From Methylocapsa sp. (GTDB taxonomy: Bacteria > Pseudomonadota > Alphaproteobacteria > Rhizobiales > Beijerinckiaceae), in contig PLUZ01000333.1 in NCBI GenBank assembly GCA_003162995.1, positions 1 to 6,146 of the forward strand: a stretch of 6,146 nucleotides of DNA, read 5' to 3'. The stretch's first letter is position 1. The number at the start of each line of letters is the position of its first letter. Both the position numbers and the translations under genes were made by a program. The notes below the pieces were generated by a model that was given only the letters and a program-made list of their open reading frames with translations, was not told the origin of the DNA and made no database searches. Shown piece after piece: positions 1 through 4,647 of the stretch.

Positions 1-439
1 CATAAGCCGCGAACACACCGATCTGGCAGTTCGTGATCTTGCCCGCGGAACCGGTATATTGTCGTGCAACCCCGCACGAGGCCTTGCCCTGTTTGAGAAA
101 GCCTGTCTCATCGATCACGAGAACGGCCTTGTCGTCACAAAGCTGCTCGACGGCATACTCCCGCACGATATCGCGCAGGGCATCGGCATCCCAAGTCCCG
201 CGCCCCAGCAAAGCCTGTTGCCGCCACGGTCCAGGATCGCCCGCCGCCTCAGCCCGCATCCAGCCCGTCTTGCGCGGCTCATTACCAAGCAGCGCATCAA
301 GGAAACGGGCGGCAGATGCTGCCACACGCTCCTGCGTGAACAAGGGACGGATCCGTTCCTTGATCCCACGCAGCGAAGAGGCCCATAACTCCAGCGTCTC
401 CTCGACAGAAGCGCCGCTACTCATCCTCATCCGAATCAT
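1..439 (-). CDS. IS701-family transposase, N-terminal part (runs off left edge)
   Basis: This is the first ~146 residues of a DDE transposase that would catalyse cut-and-paste movement of its insertion sequence. The minus strand is open from a TGA just upstream of position 439 to the window edge. The translation has the family's N-terminal helical part (ETLELWASSLRGIKERIRPLF, residues about 14-34), then the block LLGNEPRKTGW (50-60) and GDPGPWRQQALLGRGTWD (67-84). Next comes VIDETGFLKQGKASCGVARQ (108-127), whose Asp (residue 110) is the expected first acidic residue of the DDE triad, followed by YTGSAGKITNCQIGVF (128-143). These blocks are characteristic of IS701-family (DDE_5-type) transposases. 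The start is ambiguous: ATG codons lie in frame at 439, 430 and 424, and none has a strong ribosome-binding site. The missing ~60% of the protein lies to the left, so whether the element is intact cannot be judged. Family assignment is from recognised motifs, not a search. Confidence 0.87.
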   Translation of the reverse strand, partial: MIRMRMSSGASVEETLELWASSLRGIKERIRPLFTQERVAASAARFLDALLGNEPRKTGWMRAEAAGDPGPWRQQALLGRGTWDADALRDIVREYAVEQLCDDKAVLVIDETGFLKQGKASCGVARQYTGSAGKITNCQIGVFAAY

Positions 440-484
440 GGTCGCCCATGGATTCAGAACTCACTCTAAAATGCAACTGTAGTG
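1..484 (-). mobile_element. IS701-like insertion sequence, 5' end only
   Basis: The transposase gene starts about 45 nt inside a probable element boundary near 484. On the minus strand the putative end reads CACTACAGTTGCATTTTAGA, preceded by TTAG (CTAA at 485-488 on the plus strand). IS701-family elements are known to duplicate 4-bp targets of the YTAR type, and TTAG fits. The other end and its inverted repeat lie outside the window, so the exact boundary is inferred. The element sits about 160 nt beyond the stop codon of the glycosyltransferase gene, in the same orientation, and does not interrupt it. Confidence 0.55.
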
Positions 485-488
485 CTAA
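485..488. repeat. Candidate 4-bp target-site duplication (CTAA/TTAG)
   Basis: CTAA directly flanks the proposed IS end and matches the YTAR target preference reported for IS701-family elements when read on the minus strand. Only one copy is visible because the partner copy would lie left of the window. A 4-bp match alone is weak evidence. Confidence 0.3.
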
Positions 489-648
489 TCGTTCCAATGT
501 GGTGGGATTACGATAATAAAATTCTCTTATGACCGCCCGGCTTGCCAAGCACGACGAACGAAACATTAACATCAAATACGAGGAACGGGGTCTGTTTGAC
601 CGCGCCGGGTAAAGCCTCAGCAAGTCTTTCCCTGCCTGCTTCGCGCCT

Positions 649-2904
649 TCACCCCTGCTTGACTGCGATTACCTCCATGCATACGCGGTAGCGTTCGCTG
701 ATGTGATATTCGACGGGCTGGAACCCATGCTCTTGCAAAAGAGCATAAAGCCGTTTGCGGGAAAAATTGTGATAATGCTCAATCTCCCCCCAATAGGGAT
801 TGACGCCATTGGCGTGCAGCAGCCGCCAAACCATGTTCTCCATGTTTGGCATCGACAGGAAAAGAACGCCGCCCTGACGCAATAGCCCATAGGCGGCGGC
901 AAGTCCCGCTTTCGGAAACGGCATATGTTCGAGCACATCGGCCATGCTGATGACATTGAAGCGCTCGCGGTAATCGAGTTTTTCGATCGGCAAGCAATGC
1001 GCCTCGTAGCCAAGTTGCTTTAGCGCGTGGACACTATCCTTGCGGAGATCGAGTCCGGCCGGGACATAGCCCCATTCTTCCGCCGTGAAGAGCAACGAGC
1101 CGTTCCCGAAACCGACATCCAGCCAGCTTCCACCCTGGACATAACGCGCAACACGTTCGACCATTCGTGCCGAAACTGGGCGCTGGCGTTCCATGTCGTA
1201 ACCGACCGTCTGATTGAGCTGCGTCTTGGAGAAAACAAGCGATGCAGCTTTTGCATCGAAATAGCCTTCGGTGAAGACATGTCCGCAACCTCGGCATTCA
1301 TGCCAGTTCATAACCGGCGGAAGTCCTGCCTGGTAGATTGGATGTTTCGAACAATCGGCGCCAAGGACCGCAGGTATATCACTGCTTTCGCAGAGAGGAC
1401 ATGCGCGGTAGGCGATCCTCTTGATGGGCGGGGCGGAGGAAGCCGCCGGTCCGGCGGACAGGGATCGAGGAACCGCGAAGCCCATCGGTTCATGGCCGTT
1501 CGCCCATGTCTCCCACATCTGAGTGAGCGCGGCTTCGTAGTGACGGGTGTAGCGTGCGATATCGAAGAGAGGTGTATTCAGCCGGTTGCCGAGAAGCTTA
1601 TGCCGCAAGTCTTGCAAAAGCGTGGGCTCTCGCGCAAGACGCAGGCCCATGGCTTCGTAAGCGGCAGGTGAACTGGTGACCAGCTCGGGCAAGCCAACCG
1701 CTTGTAACAAACTGCCAGCGACACGCCCAGCGAAAGTGTACCCAGCGCAGGTCAACAACGGGAGACCGGCCCATAGGGCATCACTTGCCGTCGTATGCGC
1801 GTTATAGGGCAAGGTATCGAGGAAGAGATCTGCTAGCCTGTGACGAGCGAGATGCTCAGGCGATGGTTGCCTCGGTGCGAAAACGAGGCGCTGGGCATTG
1901 ACACCACGCTTAACGGCTTCGCGGCGCAGATTGTCCTTGACGAGATCATTCGCGTCCAAGAGCCATAGCACGCTTCCCGGAATTGCCGTCAAGAGACGCA
2001 TCCAGATGTCGAAAAACTCAGGCGTGATCTTGTAGGTATTGTTGAACGAGCAAAAAACGAAGCTTTGTTCCGGGAGGCCGCATTCGGCGCGGGTGGGTGT
2101 GATGTTCGAAATCAGCCTCTTGCTGTCATTTGGCTGATAGCAATCCGGAAGATGGACGATTTTCTCGCTGTAGAAGGGCTGCTGGTCTGTCGGCAGCACG
2201 AAGGGATCAGCGATCACATAGTCGATGAAACTGGCACCCATCGTTCCCGGGAAGCCAACGAAGCTCACCTGAACGGGAGCAGGCCTCCGCGCGGAAATCC
2301 CAGTGCGGGCTCCTTTCGTATAGCCCTTCAATTCAACGAGAATATCGATTCTATCAGCCTTTATGCGATTGGCAGCCTCGGCGTCTGTCATCGCCCGGAG
2401 ATCGACGAATTCATCGAAGGCGCTGCGAAGCCGCGTGCCGAGTTCGCTGCGGTCCTCAGGTCCATGCGAATAGGCGATGATTTCGAAGCAAGACTTGTCG
2501 TGGCGTTCGAAGAGTTCAGCTATGAGAAGCGCCGTCGCGTGACGGCAGAAATCGGCCGACAGATAGCCTATTTTGAGCTTTCTAGCACCCACATAATCTT
2601 CCCGCCGGTGCTCTATGGGAGGGGATGCGAAACTTGCAGCGAAGGAGTGCGTGACGCGCAATTGTTCGGCCGGGCTTACCGCCATGCTGAGGACCGGGAA
2701 AGGATGCACCGGCTCACGCGCCGAGGCCATCAGATCGCGAAGCTCCTTTTCACCGGTTTCAATCCCGTCCCAATCGCAAACGAGGCGCTGTTTGTGATGG
2801 AGCCATACGCGAATCGCGAGAAGATTCGGATTGAGCTTGACGGCGACACTGTAGGAATCGATTGCCTCCTTGAGCCGGCCGAGGCTTTCGAGCGCCGCTC
2901 CCAT
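649..2904 (-). CDS. GT41 (OGT/SPINDLY-like) glycosyltransferase fused to a zinc-ribbon methyltransferase; downstream part of a frameshifted gene
   Basis: This is the catalytic half of a TPR-GT41 protein. The family transfers sugar from UDP-GlcNAc (or another nucleotide sugar) to Ser/Thr of proteins in the cytoplasm. From the ATG at 2904 it gives 751 residues, but the frame is open back to 3084 and carries more TPRs there, so 2904 is probably not the true start and has no clear ribosome-binding site. Residues ~1-30 complete the last TPR. Residues ~109-470 are the GT41 domain: KIGYLSADFCRH (111-122, the His aligning with human OGT His498), GYTKGAR (194-200), RRPAPVQ (206-212), FNNTYKI (287-293, the Lys aligning with OGT Lys842) and HTTASDALWAG (370-380, UDP-site motif). 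After a Pro/Ala linker, CPLC (502-505) and CRGC (537-540) form a probable zinc ribbon. A class I SAM methyltransferase follows: WLDVGFGNG (594-602), MADVLEHMPFP (654-664). All key motifs are intact, so decay, if real, is recent. Sugar, acceptor and methylation target are unknown. Confidence 0.88.
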   Translation of the reverse strand: MGAALESLGRLKEAIDSYSVAVKLNPNLLAIRVWLHHKQRLVCDWDGIETGEKELRDLMASAREPVHPFPVLSMAVSPAEQLRVTHSFAASFASPPIEHRREDYVGARKLKIGYLSADFCRHATALLIAELFERHDKSCFEIIAYSHGPEDRSELGTRLRSAFDEFVDLRAMTDAEAANRIKADRIDILVELKGYTKGARTGISARRPAPVQVSFVGFPGTMGASFIDYVIADPFVLPTDQQPFYSEKIVHLPDCYQPNDSKRLISNITPTRAECGLPEQSFVFCSFNNTYKITPEFFDIWMRLLTAIPGSVLWLLDANDLVKDNLRREAVKRGVNAQRLVFAPRQPSPEHLARHRLADLFLDTLPYNAHTTASDALWAGLPLLTCAGYTFAGRVAGSLLQAVGLPELVTSSPAAYEAMGLRLAREPTLLQDLRHKLLGNRLNTPLFDIARYTRHYEAALTQMWETWANGHEPMGFAVPRSLSAGPAASSAPPIKRIAYRACPLCESSDIPAVLGADCSKHPIYQAGLPPVMNWHECRGCGHVFTEGYFDAKAASLVFSKTQLNQTVGYDMERQRPVSARMVERVARYVQGGSWLDVGFGNGSLLFTAEEWGYVPAGLDLRKDSVHALKQLGYEAHCLPIEKLDYRERFNVISMADVLEHMPFPKAGLAAAYGLLRQGGVLFLSMPNMENMVWRLLHANGVNPYWGEIEHYHNFSRKRLYALLQEHGFQPVEYHISERYRVCMEVIAVKQG

Positions 2905-3712
2905 ATTGGCGTGAGCTTCGGCGAGATCCGGGCGTAGAGAAATGGCTTGGCGATAAGCTTCGAGAGCCTCCTCGAAAGCCTCCTTGCCTTGCAGGACATT
3001 GCCGAGATTGGTGTAGGCTTCGGCGAAATCTGGCCGCAGGGCGAGCGCCCTCCGGAAGGCCTCGACGGGCTTGACCCGGCCGACTCAGCTCCCTCAAAAC
3101 ATTGCCTAGGTGAAAATAAGGCTCGGCCGCATCTGGCCTATGCGCGATGATGTCGTTGCAGACCGTGATCGCTTCCTCAGCCCGGCCGAGCTTGCGAAGC
3201 ACATTGGCGCAATTCGTATGGGCTTCGACAAAGCTGGGGTTGAGCGAAGTGGCCTTGCGATAGGCGGCGAGTGCGGCGTCGAGATGGCCCTGGTCCTCGA
3301 GGGCATTACCGAGATTGGAATGGGCTTGCGCAAATTCCGGTGCGAGGACAATCGCTTGCTGTGTAGCGGCAATCGCCGCTTCGGTATTGCCGAGTGCGCG
3401 ATGGATAGCGCCGAGATTGGAGAGGGCTTCCACATAATCGGGTTTGATGGCGAGTGCTTGCTCGATCCACCTTGCCGCCTCTGTGTGTTCGCCGCGCTGA
3501 TGTGCGATCAATCCCAGATGGTGGAGGCAGATAAAGTGACCGGGCTCATGGGTGAGGAGTTCGGCATAGGCCGCCTCCGCTCCCTCGTGACGCCCCGCGC
3601 GAAAATATTCGAGCGCATTTGCGAGTAGCTCCGCATCCGCGAATGACAGCGACGCATGGTTGCGCGCGATCTCTCCCTCTTCGAGCACTCGCTCGCTGCC
3701 CATTGCTGTCAT
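2759..3712 (-). CDS. TPR-repeat N-terminal part of the GT41-methyltransferase gene, ending out of frame
   Basis: This is the protein-binding TPR half of the GT41 gene. I chose the ATG at 3712 because AAGAGAC (3717-3723) sits at ribosome-binding distance; the frame also has an ATG at 3838, but the added residues are Arg/Lys-rich and TPR-free. From 3712 it encodes 317 residues. From about residue 26 there are 34-residue TPRs with the usual pattern, for example SNLGAIHRALGNTEAAIAAT and SNLGNALEDQGHLDAALAAY. The repeats are clean to residue ~215 (LRELSRPGQA). The remaining ~100 residues are Arg/Ser/Gln-rich and unlike TPR, while the next frame resumes the repeat with VEAFRRALALRPDFAEAYTNL. Removing one base at 3067-3069 joins the two parts into eight TPRs (about 26-297) followed by the GT41 and methyltransferase domains, 1020 residues in total. 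Bacterial GT41 proteins normally have such an N-terminal TPR superhelix to hold the acceptor. As it stands, this open frame would make a truncated TPR protein with a random tail. Confidence 0.8.
   Translation of the reverse strand: MTAMGSERVLEEGEIARNHASLSFADAELLANALEYFRAGRHEGAEAAYAELLTHEPGHFICLHHLGLIAHQRGEHTEAARWIEQALAIKPDYVEALSNLGAIHRALGNTEAAIAATQQAIVLAPEFAQAHSNLGNALEDQGHLDAALAAYRKATSLNPSFVEAHTNCANVLRKLGRAEEAITVCNDIIAHRPDAAEPYFHLGNVLRELSRPGQARRGLPEGARPAARFRRSLHQSRQCPARQGGFRGGSRSLSPSHFSTPGSRRSSRQYGSGARKPRPAQGGNRFLQCRRQAQSESSRDSRMAPSQTAPRLRLGRD
3067..3069 (-). other. Frameshift site: one extra base in a GGG (minus-strand CCC) run
   Basis: On the minus strand the reading frame runs CAA GCC CGT CGA. 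Dropping one C gives CAA GCC GTC GAG GCC, i.e. QAVEAF, a perfect TPR helix B. DNA periodicity gives independent support. The repeated word GAGATTGG starts at 3413 and 3311 (102 nt apart) and at 3004, which is 307 nt or 3 x 102 + 1 from 3311. The related CATATTGG starts at 2902, again 102 nt away. The unit at 3107 is still in register, so the insertion lies between about 3107 and 3011. The run is only three bases and no known slippery or stimulatory signal is evident, so a mutation or a sequence error is more likely than programmed frameshifting. Confidence 0.85.
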
Positions 3713-3716
3713 TGCC

Positions 3717-3723
3717 GTCTCTT
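3717..3723 (-). promoter_or_regulatory. Ribosome-binding site deciding the start at 3712
   Basis: On the minus strand AAGAGAC, followed by GGCA, precedes the ATG at 3712. It is a moderate Shine-Dalgarno match at normal spacing. No comparable purine tract was found before the ATG at 3838, and the TPR-like sequence only begins after 3712. Confidence 0.5.
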
Positions 3724-3800
3724 GCTTGGATCCTCGTGACAAGCGCGACGATATACGGGCGAGCTTGCGCCAAGTGTGCCAGGGCTTTAGTCCGGTTTTG

Positions 3801-4147
3801 CGGATCGAATGGGCCATGACCGGGATTTGTCTTGGCAATGCACTCCAACACTCGGCGTCCGGGAGAGCGGGACGGCGCGACTCGAAGATGCCGTTTCCGC
3901 TTATCGCGAAGCCTTGCAGGAATTTACCCGGGCGCGCGTACCGCTCCGTTGGACCACTGTCCAGATGAAACTCGCCTCGGTTTATTGTGCTTTATTTGAC
4001 AAGGGCGCCCAGCCAAATCATCTCGATGATGCGCTTGAAGCGATCGATCGGGCTCTCGAAGAATATCGCAAGGCCAAGGCGGATTTCTATACTGAGCAGG
4101 CCTGCTGCCTGCGGGAACAAATCCTCGGGATGAAAGGCAAGTTGTAG
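3801..4147 (+). pseudogene. 3' remnant of a TPR protein, 5'-truncated and frameshifted
   Basis: The plus strand carries the end of a TPR protein of the Rhizobiales type with repeats like WAMTQNNLGNALQTLGERES. From about 3801 one frame reads IEWAMTGICLGNALQ. At 3846-3848 a base appears to be missing, and the next frame continues TLGVRESGTARLEDAVSAYR, then a last helical block (LDDALEAIDRALEEYRKAKA) and a stop at 4145-4147. An ATG at 3809 opens this second frame for 112 codons, but its first ~13 residues are out of the ancestral frame, so that start is probably not genuine. No upstream repeats are visible: within ~90 nt the sequence reaches the start of the divergent glycosyltransferase gene. 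Such proteins usually have many tandem TPRs, so most of the gene is gone. A short expressed protein from 3809 cannot be excluded. The repeat type differs from the classic OGT TPRs next door, so this is not a displaced piece of that gene. Confidence 0.7.
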
Positions 4148-4170
4148 CGGCATCGAGCTTTTGCGGCTAC
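4144..4170. repeat. Short inverted repeat overlapping the stop of the TPR remnant
   Basis: GTAGC-G-GCA (4144-4152) is complementary to TGC-G-GCTAC (4162-4170) apart from one G-G mismatch, with a 9-nt loop. It begins at the TAG stop region of the TPR remnant. It lacks a following T-run, so a terminator role is only possible. Confidence 0.35.
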
Positions 4171-4182
4171 GCTTCAGCGGAT

Positions 4183-4235
4183 GGTCCCCTCATCCCGGGG
4201 AAGACCCCGGCGCGGTCTCGAACTGGGCGGGGACC
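4183..4235. repeat. GC-rich palindromic element 1 (REP-like)
   Basis: The outer arms GGTCCCC (4183-4189) and GGGGACC (4229-4235) are perfect complements. Inside them CCGGGG (4195-4200) and CCCCGG (4205-4210) form a second perfect stem with a 4-nt AAGA loop. This is a strong nested fold in non-coding DNA and resembles the REP-type intergenic palindromes frequent in rhizobial genomes. Only one copy is visible, so its repetitive nature is inferred. It could also act as a bidirectional transcription stop. Confidence 0.5.
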
Positions 4236-4306
4236 CGGCCGGAAAGCCCAGCTGTGCTCGCTGCTCGCCAGCATGGTCAAGCCGGGATAGCTTGCACAGA
4301 ATCCAA

Positions 4307-4351
4307 GCCCTCATCCTGAGAGCGCGTCCTCCAAGCTACAAGGATGAGGGC
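4307..4351. repeat. Palindromic element 2, CCTCATCCT-type (REP-like)
   Basis: GCCCTCATCCT (4307-4317) and AGGATGAGGGC (4341-4351) are perfect 11-bp inverted repeats around a 23-nt centre. The stem extends weakly through AGC (4321-4323 region) and GCT. CCTCATCCTGAG...AAGGATGAGG palindromes are a familiar class of dispersed intergenic repeat in Bradyrhizobium-like and related alphaproteobacterial genomes. It lies about 70 nt from element 1 and shares the CCTCATCC word with it. Confidence 0.6.
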
Positions 4352-4480
4352 GAGGATTTTGAAAGTAGCGCTGGGCTTCCTTGACTTCTTTGCTCGGAAA
4401 CGCCTACAAGGCCTAGTCCTTGATTTGAGGGTTTGTTTCGAGCGAGCCGCTTTGTCCTTCGAGACAATCGGTGAACGTCC

Positions 4481-4510
4481 GGCGGCGCGTTGCGCTCCCG
4501 GGCGCCTTTT
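4481..4510 (+). terminator. Weak intrinsic-terminator-like hairpin upstream of ffh
   Basis: GGCGC (4484-4488) can pair with GCGCC (4502-4506), and the second arm is followed at once by TTTT (4507-4510). An alternative inner GCGC-GTT-GCGC hairpin is possible. The T-run is short and the loop long, so activity is uncertain. If active on the plus strand it would insulate ffh from transcription coming from the TPR remnant. Confidence 0.3.
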
Positions 4511-4635
4511 GTATTGGAGCATTGCGCGCGGCTATCCCCGTTTGCGATGTCAAGTTATGGCTTGGCAGACCTTTCTTCCTGGATTTGTGTTAGACTTTTA
4601 GAAAATCCCGCCGTCGGCGCGGCAAAGTTTGCGAC

Positions 4636-4639
4636 AGGA
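4636..4639 (+). promoter_or_regulatory. Ribosome-binding site of ffh
   Basis: AGGA lies 8 nt before the ATG at 4648, the usual Shine-Dalgarno spacing. It fixes the start that also gives the canonical Ffh N-terminus MFEGLSEKL. Confidence 0.7.
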
Positions 4640-4647
4640 TCGAGCGC

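Larger units (their letters stand above)
4148..4647. other. Intergenic region between the TPR remnant and ffh
   Basis: About 500 nt hold no gene I can support. The short open frames here (for example 4277-4522 minus and 4344-4601 plus) are basic, run through the palindromes and have no recognisable domain or ribosome-binding site. The region contains the two palindromic elements, a terminator-like hairpin near 4481-4510 and the untranslated leader of ffh. No tRNA, SRP RNA or riboswitch fold was recognised. No convincing -35/-10 pair was found, although TTGGCA at 4562-4567 and the AT-richer stretch to about 4605 are the most promoter-like part. Confidence 0.6.

Noticed and set aside
33..482. 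149-codon plus-strand open frame at the left edge
   Set aside because: It is antisense to the IS701-family transposase, whose minus-strand translation has recognisable family blocks.
417..623. 68-codon minus-strand open frame spanning the IS boundary
   Set aside because: It crosses the proposed element end and ends inside the transposase start region, with no domain or ribosome-binding site.
1027..1671. 214-codon plus-strand open frame
   Set aside because: It is a shadow of the methyltransferase and linker region, which has clear family motifs on the minus strand.
2065..2937. 290-codon open frame on the plus strand antisense to the glycosyltransferase
   Set aside because: It lies opposite the GT41 coding sequence, has no recognisable domain and no ribosome-binding evidence. 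Long antisense frames are expected opposite GC-rich genes.
3060..3075. Programmed +1 frameshifting at the CCC run
   Set aside because: The codons around the shift (CAA GCC CGT CGA) show no known slippery heptamer, stop-codon pause or evident stimulatory structure. Mutation or sequence error is simpler.
4277..4522. 81-codon basic open frame in the intergenic region
   Set aside because: It runs through the CCTCATCCT palindrome and the terminator-like hairpin, and its Arg/Lys-rich translation looks like non-coding DNA read as protein.
4562..4596. TTGGCA ... TTAGAC as an ffh promoter
   Set aside because: The spacing between the two boxes is about 22 nt, too long for a standard sigma-70-type promoter, and no better -10 box lies at 16-18 nt.
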